Assembly (NCBI GenBank): GCA_900545335.1
Contig: UQYP01000002.1
Coordinates: 62,001-126,000 of the forward strand
DNA length: 64,000 bases
Direction of reading: 5' to 3'
DNA from: an uncultured Sutterella sp.
Lineage (GTDB): Bacteria; Pseudomonadota; Gammaproteobacteria; Burkholderiales; Burkholderiaceae_F
Shown here: positions 45,255 to 52,947 of the stretch, piece after piece
Layout: every line of letters starts with the position of its first letter
Numbering within the stretch: position 1 is the first letter of the stretch
The notes under the pieces: model-generated
Seen by the model: only the letters and a program-made list of their open reading frames with translations
Database searches by the model: none
Told to the model about the DNA's origin: nothing
Made by a program: the position numbers and the translations under genes

Positions 45255-46367
45255 ATGACCGATAACACAAAAAATACCGATCAAAATAAAAAACGAGGCC
45301 CTTATCGTAGCCAATTGGTTTCTCGCGGTGATGTATCTCATGCGCGTGTTACTGAAGATGTGCAGGATATTGTCACCGATGAAACAACACAGGCGGCCGA
45401 TCAAAAAGAGCTCGAAGCGCTTGGTACGATCTTAAAAGGCGAAGCCCCGGCCGATCGCATTCGGCTTTTGCGGCTTTTGCTGCGTCAGGAGCGCTTAAAT
45501 TACGCAGCTATCAGTTCGCGCGATGACAATCCCGACGATATTTTGGTGAAGGACTGGCGAACAGGCGTCTATCCATACAAAAACCGTCTGAGCCGAAAGA
45601 CTTATGAAAAAGAAAAGTTTGCGCTTCAGGTTGAACTCTTAAAGCTTCAGGCCTGGGTAAAAGAGACGGGACAGCGTGTGGTCATTCTTTTTGAAGGAAG
45701 AGATGCGGCAGGCAAGGGCGGCACCATTAAGCGTTTTATGGAGCACCTCAATCCCCGCGGAGCTCGAGTGGTCGCTTTGGAAAAGCCCAACGATCGCGAA
45801 CTGGGGCAGTGGTATTTTCAACGCTATGTCGAGCATTTGCCCACACGGGGTGAAATGGTGCTTTTTGACCGTTCCTGGTACAACCGGGCAGGCGTTGAAC
45901 GCGTCATGGGTTTTTGCGATCAACATCAGTATGAGCGCTTCATGGAAGAGTGCCCGGAATTTGAGCGCAATTTAGTCCATAACGGCATTTACATCATTAA
46001 GTTTTGGTTCTCTGTGAGCCGTGATGAGCAGCGCCGCCGCTTTAAAGAACGGAAAATTCATCCGCTTAAGCGCTGGAAACTTTCTCCGATCGACGTAGCG
46101 TCACTTTCAAAATGGGATGACTACACACGGGCAAAGGAAATGATGTTTTTAAACACCGATACGGTGGAATGCCCCTGGATTGTTGTGAAAAGTGATGACA
46201 AAAAAAGAGCGCGACTGAACGCCATGCGCTACGTCTTGCATCTGTTGCCTTACGCCAATAAAAATGAAAAGGCTATCGGTCCCGTTGATCCGCTCATTGT
46301 GGGTCGGGCCAACATTGTGTTTGAGCAGGGCGAGGAGCCGAGCATCACGCCGATTGTTAAAAAATAG
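45255..46367 (+). CDS. ppk2: Polyphosphate kinase 2 (class I type)
   Basis: PPK2 transfers phosphate between polyphosphate and nucleotides, typically making NTPs from NDPs or the reverse. From the ATG at 45255 it has 370 residues: a charged N-terminal extension (1-85), then the PPK2 core with Walker A FEGRDAAGKGGT at 146-157, the Asp/Arg-rich VLFDRSWYNRAGVERVMGF containing the Walker B aspartate, and FWFSVSRDEQRRRFKER of the lid. The length and N-terminal extension fit class I. A ribosome-binding site is weak before 45255; an upstream TTG at 45195 is no better. It diverges from hom. Confidence 0.93.
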   Translation: MTDNTKNTDQNKKRGPYRSQLVSRGDVSHARVTEDVQDIVTDETTQAADQKELEALGTILKGEAPADRIRLLRLLLRQERLNYAAISSRDDNPDDILVKDWRTGVYPYKNRLSRKTYEKEKFALQVELLKLQAWVKETGQRVVILFEGRDAAGKGGTIKRFMEHLNPRGARVVALEKPNDRELGQWYFQRYVEHLPTRGEMVLFDRSWYNRAGVERVMGFCDQHQYERFMEECPEFERNLVHNGIYIIKFWFSVSRDEQRRRFKERKIHPLKRWKLSPIDVASLSKWDDYTRAKEMMFLNTDTVECPWIVVKSDDKKRARLNAMRYVLHLLPYANKNEKAIGPVDPLIVGRANIVFEQGEEPSITPIVKK

Positions 46368-46376
46368 TTTTATCTG

Positions 46377-46418
46377 GCCCGCTGAATTTGAAAGAACACA
46401 ATCCAACAGCGGGCTTTT
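46377..46418 (+). terminator. Hairpin after ppk2
   Basis: GCCCGCTG (46377-46384) pairs perfectly with CAGCGGGC (46407-46414) across a 22-base loop, followed by TTTTG. Confidence 0.6.
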
Positions 46419-46451
46419 GCCTGTTGACAAAGACGTGTTTGTTACTATATA

Positions 46452-46465
46452 GTTCGATATCGAAC
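46452..46465. promoter_or_regulatory. Palindromic operator upstream of the MarR gene
   Basis: GTTCGATATCGAAC is a perfect 14-bp palindrome 14 bases before the MarR start. It is identical to the one before the cupin gene (46950-46963), and the flanking bases also match (ATAG before, AAAA after). Autoregulation by the MarR protein is the simplest reading. Confidence 0.85.
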
Positions 46466-46479
46466 AAAATAATCAAAAA

Positions 46480-46899
46480 ATGACAGCAACCTTATCTATT
46501 TTTTCCAATGCCGCCAAGCTCCGTGCTCTGGGTAACGCCTTTGTGATCGACTCACTTGAGAAAGTGGGTTTGAAAGGAATTGTTCCAAGTCACGGAGATC
46601 TCTTGAAGCAGCTTTTCGATAAAAAAGTTTGCAGCATGACTGAGCTTGCCCGTTCAATCGGGCGAACGAAATCAACGGTGACGGTATTGGTAGAAAAACT
46701 CGAAAGAGAGGGTTACGTTTGTCGTGTCCCCAATGAGTCTGACAGCCGAGGTGTTTTGGTGCAGTTAACCGAAAAAGGCTTGGCATTAAAACCGGTTTTT
46801 GAGGGGATATCAGACGGATTGGTTGCTTTAGTTTCTCAAAAGTTAAGTGCTGAAGAAGCGGCTATTTTGGATAAACTGCTTCGAAAGTGTGTTGATTGA
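46480..46899 (+). CDS. MarR-family transcriptional regulator
   Basis: This 139-residue winged-helix dimer-forming regulator has the recognition region MTELARSIGRTKSTVTVLVEKLEREGYVCRV, the wing NESDSRGVLVQLTEKG, and N- and C-terminal helices that form the dimer. It begins 14 bases after a palindromic operator and is followed 78 bases later by a cupin gene preceded by the same operator. It therefore likely represses both genes and responds to a small ligand or oxidant. Two cysteines in the DNA-binding half and one near the C-terminus make thiol sensing possible but unproven. Confidence 0.93.
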   Translation: MTATLSIFSNAAKLRALGNAFVIDSLEKVGLKGIVPSHGDLLKQLFDKKVCSMTELARSIGRTKSTVTVLVEKLEREGYVCRVPNESDSRGVLVQLTEKGLALKPVFEGISDGLVALVSQKLSAEEAAILDKLLRKCVD

Positions 46900-46949
46900 T
46901 TTTGGTTTTGAAAGACTTTTGAAGTTTTTCAAATTTTTTTATTTAAATA

Positions 46950-46963
46950 GTTCGATATCGAAC
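46950..46963. promoter_or_regulatory. Palindromic operator upstream of the cupin gene
   Basis: This is an exact second copy of GTTCGATATCGAAC, 14 bases before the cupin ATG and followed by the AAAGGAG ribosome-binding site. Confidence 0.85.
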
Positions 46964-46977
46964 AAAAGGAGTAAAAA

Positions 46978-47364
46978 ATGACTAACTATCAAACAGTGCA
47001 TATTGACGTTACGGCTGCTCGTACTGAATTGCATGATGCTTTGGCTTTAACGGCTACTGAAGCTTCTTTAAATAATTTGCCGGCAGGTGTGAGCATTCCT
47101 TTTGTACATGCTCATACCCAGAACGAAGAGCTCTATATAGTTTTGGAAGGCAAAGGCTTTTTCTTTGTTGACGGTGATGAGTTCGGCGTTTCCGAAGGAG
47201 ACTGCATCAGAGTTGATCCGAAAGCCGAGCGTTGTCTGAAAGCGGCAGAAGACAGCAGTCTGCGCTATCTTTGCATTCAGGCAAAAGCAGCTAGCTTAGA
47301 AGGATTCACTGCGGCAGATGCAGTCATCTCTGAAAACTTCAAGAAGCCCTCTTGGCTCAAATAA
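46978..47364 (+). CDS. Cupin-domain protein
   Basis: This 128-residue single-domain cupin has the conserved beta-barrel motifs FVHAHTQNEELYIVLEGKGFFFVDGD (with HxH and Glu metal ligands) and, in the second motif, EFGVSEGDCIRVDP. The second histidine of the usual motif 2 is not evident, so the metal site may be incomplete. Small cupins act as dioxygenases, isomerases or ligand sensors, and the activity is unknown. AAAGGAG lies before the ATG. The promoter carries the same palindrome as the upstream MarR gene, which indicates common regulation. A strong terminator follows. Confidence 0.88.
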   Translation: MTNYQTVHIDVTAARTELHDALALTATEASLNNLPAGVSIPFVHAHTQNEELYIVLEGKGFFFVDGDEFGVSEGDCIRVDPKAERCLKAAEDSSLRYLCIQAKAASLEGFTAADAVISENFKKPSWLK

Positions 47365-47382
47365 TTCTGCTCAGAGAATTTG

Positions 47383-47403
47383 GGGCCTTCGGGCCCTTTT
47401 TTT
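47383..47403 (+). terminator. Terminator of the MarR-cupin unit
   Basis: GGGCC (47383-47387), a stable TTCG loop and GGCCC (47392-47396) are followed by seven T. Confidence 0.93.
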
Positions 47404-47483
47404 GTTGAAAATCATTTGAAAATCAGAGAAAATGCGACGTTGCTGATTCAATGAGATTCGTTTCTGTTGAAAGGATTTCTGCC

Positions 47484-48647
47484 ATGACGCAAAGCAAAAC
47501 TATCCGTCAATACCTGGCTTCAATTCCCCCTGAAAATACTGCGACACGTGCCTCCTTTTTCCTGGCCGGTTTCATCATGGCGCTATGGGCGTCAATGGTG
47601 CCCTTTGTCAAAATAAACCTTGCGTTAGACGAGGCTCACTTGGGAGGGCTGCTTCTTTGTGTCGGACTGGGCGCTTTGGTGGTAATGCCTTTTTGCGGCG
47701 GTATTGTGGCAAAGCACGGAGCAAAGTTTTTGCTCAGAAAAGCGCTTTTTGTCATTCCCTTTATCTTGTTTGCAGTTAATTTTTCTGAAAACGTCTTTTT
47801 AACGGCGGCTCTCTTATTTCTCTTTGGGATGGTATTTGGCTCAGTAGACGTTTCAATGAATGTGCACGCCGTGGAAGTCGACCACCGAAGTGAAAAGCGT
47901 CTGATTGCCGGGTTTCATGCGCTCTACTCATTGGGCAGCGTCGTTGGGGCGCTGGGAATTGCGGCACTTTTAAATGCTTCCGTGGAACTTATTTATGCAA
48001 TAGGCGCCCTTTTAATTTTTTGTCTTTTGCTTTGGTTAATTACTTCTTCCAATTTGCTTGCCGATGCCGGGAAGGCCCAAGGACCAACCAAGTCATTCGT
48101 GCTGCCAAAGGGCTTTGTACTTTGGTTGGGGCTTATTTGTTTGCTTCTTTTCATGATAGAAGGCGCGGTATTGGATTGGGGTGGGGTCTTTTTAGTAGAA
48201 GAAAAGCACGCAGCAATTGAAAATGCAGGCCTTGCCTTTGCAGCCTTTTCTAGTGCGATGACCTTGATGCGTCTGTTGGGAGATAAGCTGATCGCATCTG
48301 CGGGCCCCAGAAACTGCGTTCGCTACGGTTCTCTTTTAGGTGCTTTGATGCTAGTGGGCTGCGTCTTTTTCTCAGAGCCCTGGTTTGTGATCGGCTTATT
48401 TTTTGTTTTGGGGATCGGTTTAGCCAATATTGTGCCGATCGCTTTTGCGAGCACGGCCGATCAAAACGAAATGCCAATGAGTTTGGCTTTAGCAGCGGTG
48501 ACCACTTTGGGTTATACCGGTCAGCTCGCAGGTCCTGCTTTAATCGGTTTTATTGCTAAGGCAACGAGTTTATCCACAGCATTTTTGATGTTGGCCGCTT
48601 TTTTGGTAGTGGTCACTTTTTCAAGTACTATATTCAGAAACAAGTAA
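47484..48647 (+). CDS. Major facilitator superfamily transporter (YbjJ-like)
   Basis: This 387-residue inner-membrane protein has about 12 hydrophobic segments. The first helix FFLAGFIMALWASMVPFVKINLALDEAHLGGLLLC and the GFHALYSLGSVVGALGIAALL helix match the YbjJ/FucP-like MFS group. AAAGGA lies 8 bases before the ATG at 47484; an upstream in-frame ATG at 47451 is less well placed. The transported compound is unknown. It is followed 16 bases later by the creA lipoprotein gene, so the two may be co-transcribed. Confidence 0.87.
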   Translation: MTQSKTIRQYLASIPPENTATRASFFLAGFIMALWASMVPFVKINLALDEAHLGGLLLCVGLGALVVMPFCGGIVAKHGAKFLLRKALFVIPFILFAVNFSENVFLTAALLFLFGMVFGSVDVSMNVHAVEVDHRSEKRLIAGFHALYSLGSVVGALGIAALLNASVELIYAIGALLIFCLLLWLITSSNLLADAGKAQGPTKSFVLPKGFVLWLGLICLLLFMIEGAVLDWGGVFLVEEKHAAIENAGLAFAAFSSAMTLMRLLGDKLIASAGPRNCVRYGSLLGALMLVGCVFFSEPWFVIGLFFVLGIGLANIVPIAFASTADQNEMPMSLALAAVTTLGYTGQLAGPALIGFIAKATSLSTAFLMLAAFLVVVTFSSTIFRNK

Positions 48648-48663
48648 CGATGGAGATGGAGTA

Positions 48664-49149
48664 ATGAGACATTCAAAATTGAAGACGGGTTTATTGATTC
48701 TATCGGCTGTGCTGGGACTGAGCGGCTGCGGTGAGGAAGACGTCGGAGATGTCTCTTTGGGAATTTTTACGCTGCAGGACATTAAGATTAACCGTTTTGT
48801 GGATCCGGTTGTCACGGGAGTGACCTGCCATGTGGCAAGTATCGAAGCCAATTTGGCCTTGAGCGATCCCTCGAATAACTCCATCGAGTGTCACCGTACC
48901 GGACCGATTACCCGTCAAATGATTGAAGCGATTGATAAGAGCAAATCCGGAGAAGTGATTTTTACCCGTTCCAAGAGCGTTTTACTGAAAAATATGAAAA
49001 TTCGGCGAATTTATGACGCTGAAGCTCAAACGCTCTTATATGTGGCTTACTCTACGAAAGAGACGAGCGGAAGCTTCCATCATTCCCTTTCAGCTATCCC
49101 GCTTTATGGTACAGGGGGCTATATCGAACCACTACCTAAAGTAGAATAA
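48664..49149 (+). CDS. creA: CreA-family lipoprotein
   Basis: This 161-residue protein matches CreA: DPVVTGVTCHVASIEA, CHRTGPI, GEVIFTRSKSVLLKNMKIRRIYDAEAQTLLYVAYS and the C-terminal SAIPLYG. E. coli CreA has an ordinary signal peptide, whereas this version ends its signal with a lipobox LSGC (residues 19-22), so it should be a lipoprotein anchored in the inner or outer membrane. The Asp-rich EEDVGD after Cys22 does not place Asp at +2, so outer-membrane sorting is possible. CreA's function is unknown. It follows the MFS gene by 16 bases. Confidence 0.87.
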   Translation: MRHSKLKTGLLILSAVLGLSGCGEEDVGDVSLGIFTLQDIKINRFVDPVVTGVTCHVASIEANLALSDPSNNSIECHRTGPITRQMIEAIDKSKSGEVIFTRSKSVLLKNMKIRRIYDAEAQTLLYVAYSTKETSGSFHHSLSAIPLYGTGGYIEPLPKVE

Positions 49150-49202
49150 TTCCCACTAAAAGTCCAAAAAATAACGTAAAAAGTTAAAAAATTGCCATTT
49201 CT

Positions 49203-49234
49203 TGGGAAAGTTCTGAAGGTTCTTTCCCACTTTT
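49203..49234 (+). terminator. Probable terminator of creA
   Basis: TGGGAAAG (49203-49210) pairs perfectly with CTTTCCCA (49222-49229) across an 11-base loop, followed by CTTTT. Confidence 0.6.
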
Positions 49235-49243
49235 GGGTAGAAG

Positions 49244-49276
49244 TTATTCAGAGTTATCCACAGAAATTGTGAATAA
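49244..49276. promoter_or_regulatory. Cluster of DnaA-box-like sites
   Basis: A perfect consensus DnaA box, TTATCCACA (49254-49262), is flanked by TTATTCAGA (49244-49252) and, on the opposite strand, TTATTCACA (49276-49268). The surrounding ~150 bases are AT-rich. Three adjacent matches in 33 bases are unlikely by chance, but no replication-origin genes are nearby. Confidence 0.5.
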
Positions 49277-49330
49277 CTTTAACAATTTTGTAAGAAAACC
49301 TAAATGGAACAGGGAGTTAACCTGTTGCTT

Positions 49331-49355
49331 AAAAAAGAGGCACTTTGGGTGCCTC
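49331..49355 (-). terminator. Terminator of the repeat-protein gene
   Basis: GAGGCAC (49337-49343) pairs with GTGCCTC (49349-49355), followed on the minus strand by TTTTTT. Confidence 0.9.
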
Positions 49356-49365
49356 GTCTGAGAAT

Positions 49366-49758
49366 CTAACGAACCTGACCTTGGTAGCGTCCGGTATTGT
49401 CGTAAAAACGTCCGTTAGAGTCTTCGCGTCCCATGTAACGGCCCGATTGGTCATAGTGTCTGCCGTTGGCATCGATTCGTCCTAAATAACGGCCCGACTG
49501 ATCATACATTCGGCCTGAATCATCCATACGACCCAGGTAACGCCCAGAGCTGTCATAGCGGCGCCCCTGGTTGTCCATCCGTCCCTGATAACGCCCTGAC
49601 TGATCGTAGATCCGACCGTTATCCATCCGACCTTCATAGGCTCCGCTTCGATCGTAGTAGCGGCCGTCATGATGATAGTTGTGATGACCGTGTGCCTGGG
49701 CTAGGCCTGCAAAAAGAAGACTAAAGAAACTGATTAACAGTAAGGAAAGCTTTCTCAT
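49366..49758 (-). CDS. Secreted protein of 17-residue YDxSGRYxGR repeats
   Basis: This 130-residue protein has a signal peptide (MRKLSLLLISFFSLLFAGLAQA, 1-22) and a short His-rich stretch (HGHHNYHHDG). Tandem repeats then run to the end: YDxSGRYxGRxDxxGRx starts at residues 35, 51, 68, 85, 102 and 119, with a first repeat of 16 residues and the rest of 17. The repeats are strongly charged (Arg, Asp) with regularly spaced Tyr and Gly, suggesting a small beta-rich or wall-interacting structure. I recognise no named family or function. A terminator follows, and the gene has its own upstream region, so it is monocistronic. Confidence 0.8.
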   Translation of the reverse strand: MRKLSLLLISFFSLLFAGLAQAHGHHNYHHDGRYYDRSGAYEGRMDNGRIYDQSGRYQGRMDNQGRRYDSSGRYLGRMDDSGRMYDQSGRYLGRIDANGRHYDQSGRYMGREDSNGRFYDNTGRYQGQVR

Positions 49759-49820
49759 CGTTATCGAACTCCGTGCTCTTTCTTTGAGCTTACGCTAATC
49801 TGCTGCAAATCGGTACATAG

Positions 49821-49851
49821 AAAAAGACCGGGAAAAGGCAATTTCCCGGTC
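49821..49851 (-). terminator. Terminator of the hemL unit
   Basis: A perfect 10-bp stem, GACCGGGAAA (49826-49835) with TTTCCCGGTC (49842-49851), is followed on the minus strand by TTTTTC. Confidence 0.9.
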
Positions 49852-49882
49852 CGGTAAAACACTCAAACGAATGGATTAAGCA

Positions 49883-51169
49883 CTACATTTGTGCCACTTC
49901 GGCAAATGCTTTCTTTGCCGCTTCAATCGTTTGTTCAATTACTTCATCAGTATGAGCAATAGAAACAAATCCCGCTTCAAAGACTGAAGGTGCGAAATAA
50001 ACACCCTGATCGAGCATGGAGTGGAAGAAAACATTAAAGCGTTTCGTGTCTGACTTCATAACATCGTTAAAGCCTTGCGGGCAACGATCCAGGAAGTAAA
50101 GACCGAACATGCCGCCGACACTTTGAGCACAAAAGGCAACACCGGCATCTTTTGCTGCCTGAGTGAGACCCTGAGTGAGCTTTTGAGTCTGAGCGGTTAA
50201 TTTTTCATAAAAGCCCGGCTCCTGGATTAACTTTAAAGTGGTCAGACCGCAGGCAACGGCAACGGGGTTACCGGACAAGGTACCTGCTTGGTAGACAGGG
50301 CCGCAGGGAGCAATTTTTTCCATCACATCGCGTTTGCCGCCGAAAGCCGCAACAGGCATACCGCCGCCAATCACTTTGCCGAACATCGTAATGTCAGGCG
50401 TGACGTGATAAAGGCTCTGAGCGCCGCCCAAAGCGACACGAAAGCCCGTCATTACTTCATCGACAATCAAAAGGGCACCGTATTGGGTGCAGAGTTCGCG
50501 CATCGCACGGATAAATTCCGGCTTGCCCGGAACCATATTCATGTTTCCTGCCACGGCTTCAACAATCACGCAGGCGATATCATCACCATAGCGCTTAAAG
50601 GCATCTTCAAGCTGCTCGCAGTTGTTGTATTCAAGCACGAGCGTGTGTTCGGTAACACCGGCAGGGACGCCGGCTGAACTCGGGTTGCCGAAGGTGAGCA
50701 TGCCGGAGCCGGCTTTGACCAACAAGCTGTCACTGTGACCGTGGTAGCAGCCTTCAAACTTAATAATCTTATTGCGGCCGGTAAACCCGCGGGCTAAGCG
50801 GATTGCGCTCATGCCGGCTTCTGTGCCGGAACTCACGAGGCGGACTTCTTCGATAGAAGGAATCAGTTTCTTAATTTCTTCTGCGATAAGAATTTCTCTT
50901 TGAGTGGCGCAGCCGAAAGTCAAACCCATATCGACCGCTTCGTGCACGGCTTTGATCACTTCGGGATGGTTATGGCCCAAAATCATCGGACCCCAGGAGC
51001 CGATGTAATCAATGTAGCGCTTGCCGTCTTCATCCCACATATAAGGACCTTGGGCTTTTTTCATAAAGCGGGGAGCGCCGCCTACTGAGCCAAAGGCTCG
51101 GACAGGGGAGTTGACGCCGCCCGGAATGCTTTGACGGGCCCGTTCAAATAAAGAATCATTAATATCCAT
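49883..51169 (-). CDS. hemL: Glutamate-1-semialdehyde 2,1-aminomutase
   Basis: This PLP enzyme converts glutamate-1-semialdehyde to 5-aminolevulinate in the C5 heme pathway. The 428-residue protein shows [34 protein letters not shown] at 113-127, the Asp-containing [11 protein letters not shown] and the PLP lysine Lys265 in [15 protein letters not shown]. Length and motifs are standard. It begins 11 bases after the stop of the PagP-OmpW gene, with AAGAGAAAAG before the ATG, so it is probably transcribed from that gene's promoter. A strong terminator follows. Confidence 0.98.
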   Translation of the reverse strand: MDINDSLFERARQSIPGGVNSPVRAFGSVGGAPRFMKKAQGPYMWDEDGKRYIDYIGSWGPMILGHNHPEVIKAVHEAVDMGLTFGCATQREILIAEEIKKLIPSIEEVRLVSSGTEAGMSAIRLARGFTGRNKIIKFEGCYHGHSDSLLVKAGSGMLTFGNPSSAGVPAGVTEHTLVLEYNNCEQLEDAFKRYGDDIACVIVEAVAGNMNMVPGKPEFIRAMRELCTQYGALLIVDEVMTGFRVALGGAQSLYHVTPDITMFGKVIGGGMPVAAFGGKRDVMEKIAPCGPVYQAGTLSGNPVAVACGLTTLKLIQEPGFYEKLTAQTQKLTQGLTQAAKDAGVAFCAQSVGGMFGLYFLDRCPQGFNDVMKSDTKRFNVFFHSMLDQGVYFAPSVFEAGFVSIAHTDEVIEQTIEAAKKAFAEVAQM

Positions 51170-51180
51170 TTTCTTTTCTC

Positions 51181-52344
51181 TTAGAAGGCGTAACCGACGC
51201 CCAGGTTAAAGCTAGTGTTAGCCGGCTTAAAGCGACCGTCCAATTCACCGTTTTCCCCATACTTTACATCACGGAAGAAGGGGAAGTTGACAGTCATGTC
51301 ACCCATCAGGCGCAAATGGTCGGTAACTGCCCAGGTAAAGCCGGTTTGAACGACCGGATTGATGCTGTGTTCTTTGTAGCTCGCTTCGCCTTGCGACTCC
51401 AGTTTCGAGTAGGCTGCACCGGCGCCGACATGTACCCGCGTGGTATCGGCCACTTCAAAGTGGTACTGAAGCATGAGGTTAGTGTTGGTGAGACGATAGT
51501 CATTGACTGTGTCGCCCGAAGACTTTAAGTCGTGTTCGCTTTGCTGGTAGCTTAAATCCCAAGCCCAGTGACGATCCATGAAGTGACGCAGACCGATCTT
51601 AAAGCCGGCGTCGGAACTGAGTGTAAAGTGTCCCGGGAAATCACCGTCACCGCTTGAGAGGTCCGTTTTCACCCAAGAGCCCTGGGCATAGATTTCGGTG
51701 GTATTGGACCAGGCGGAAGTTGCGCTATCCGGCCAAGGAGCAAAACGTCTGCTTTGATCGTCAAAATCAATTTTTGAGAAGAAGAAAAAGACGTTGGATC
51801 CCGGAATGTAAGTACCGTAAACATTAAACCAATCGGTACCGGCACTCACTAAAGGAAGCGGGACGGGAATGGGGAGCCAATTGTAGTCCTGGCGGAAGGT
51901 TAGACCCGCCGTATAGCCTGCGCCTAAATGAAAGCCCGTGTTGGCAATCGGGTAGCGCGCGATCCAGGCATAACCGAAAATAGGTTCAACTTCGTAGTGA
52001 GAATCTCGGAAGAACATCAAGTACATCAAACGTTCATTACCGCGTTCATCGATAATTCCGCGCGATAAACCGGCACCGAACGGATAGGCGTTTTCCTCAT
52101 CACGATTGTCGTAATCCCAACGGGGATGGTTGGTATAAGCGGGGATGAGTACACCGGTACTGCCCCGCTCAATGATGTCATGCATACCGTTTAATTGGTT
52201 GCCGACAAAACCGGCATCAGGGTAAGGGGAGGCTGCGCCGGGCAGCGTTTCCACAAAGCGGTCAATGAGACCGGCCTGTGCTCCGAAAGCCATTGAAAGG
52301 AGCGAAGCGGCTAAAGCAATCTTTTTTAATGAGGACACTGTCAA
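51181..52344 (-). CDS. PagP-OmpW fusion: lipid A palmitoyltransferase barrel joined to an OmpW-like barrel
   Basis: This 387-residue outer-membrane protein joins two barrels. The signal peptide ends near residue 24 (GAQA). Residues ~28-195 match PagP, which moves palmitate from phospholipid to lipid A. The catalytic triad is conserved as His73 ([13 protein letters not shown]) and Asp114-Ser115 ([11 protein letters not shown]), with the [35 protein letters not shown] and VPLPLVSAG landmarks. Residues ~217-387 form a second, OmpW-like eight-stranded barrel ([44 protein letters not shown] and a terminal GVGYAF). Ordinary PagP is about 190 residues, so the fusion doubles the length with no frame interruption. 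It is followed by hemL 11 bases later. Confidence 0.88.
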   Translation of the reverse strand: MTVSSLKKIALAASLLSMAFGAQAGLIDRFVETLPGAASPYPDAGFVGNQLNGMHDIIERGSTGVLIPAYTNHPRWDYDNRDEENAYPFGAGLSRGIIDERGNERLMYLMFFRDSHYEVEPIFGYAWIARYPIANTGFHLGAGYTAGLTFRQDYNWLPIPVPLPLVSAGTDWFNVYGTYIPGSNVFFFFSKIDFDDQSRRFAPWPDSATSAWSNTTEIYAQGSWVKTDLSSGDGDFPGHFTLSSDAGFKIGLRHFMDRHWAWDLSYQQSEHDLKSSGDTVNDYRLTNTNLMLQYHFEVADTTRVHVGAGAAYSKLESQGEASYKEHSINPVVQTGFTWAVTDHLRLMGDMTVNFPFFRDVKYGENGELDGRFKPANTSFNLGVGYAF

Positions 52345-52562
52345 ATCCTTATAGATCCATTAACTACTGGAAAAGACACAATTATTTCATGTTTGAAAAT
52401 CTTTCTCCAACAGATCGGCTGAGTTCCTTGTCGGAGGTCTCTCGTAATAAAGACATTCTTCTTTTCGGTCAAGTCTTTTGACGTTTGTTTCTCAGAATGG
52501 ATACCGAATGTTATGCCTTCTTTTGAGGTTGTTTTTAATCAATGCTGTTAAAATGAGCGCCG

Positions 52563-52875
52563 GCAAAGTTCGCCACGGCGATCGCGGGGATAATTTATCC
52601 ACGAGGAAAGTCCGGACTCCACAGAGCACCGTAGCAGCTAACGGCTGCCTGCCGCAAGGCACGGATCAGAGCAACAGAGACGAGCCGACGTTAGGGTCGG
52701 GTGAAACGGGCAATCTCTACGGGGAGCAACATCAAATAGGCAACTGTCGATCCTGCTCGGGGAGGTTGCGGGTAGATGGCTTGAGACAAGGCGTGAGTCT
52801 TGTTCTAGATGAATGGTCGTCGGCTGAAATCACCTTTCAGAACATAATCCGGCTTATCGGCGGACTTTGCTTTTT
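52563..52875 (+). ncRNA. rnpB: RNase P RNA (rnpB)
   Basis: This is the catalytic RNA of ribonuclease P, which processes tRNA 5' ends. The universal 5' core GAGGAAAGTCCGGACTCCACAGAGCA (begins about 52602; given as a landmark in parts: GAGGAAAGTC, CGGACTCC, ACAGAGCA) and the 3' core AGATGAATGGTCGTC near 52807 are present. Helix P1 is GCAAAGTTCGCC (52563-52574) with GGCGGACTTTGC (52859-52870), followed by T5. The 3' end has the typical CCGGCTTATCGG. Bacterial type A architecture fits. An AT-rich GTTAAAAT about 12 bases upstream could be the -10 element. Confidence 0.96.
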
Positions 52876-52882
52876 CGTTATT

Positions 52883-52923
52883 AAAAAAAAGTCTGCCCGA
52901 ACAGCGTCGGCCATTCAGGCAGA
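52883..52923 (-). terminator. Terminator of the aldo/keto reductase gene
   Basis: TCTGCCCGA (52892-52900) pairs with TCAGGCAGA (52915-52923) with one mismatch, followed on the minus strand by a run of eight T. Confidence 0.8.
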
Positions 52924-52947
52924 GTCACCAACTGTCACCCCAAGAGC

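Noticed and set aside
49149..49366. Chromosomal replication origin
   Set aside because: DnaA boxes are present, but dnaA, rpmH/rnpA, parAB and gidAB are absent. Only a DnaA-box cluster is claimed.
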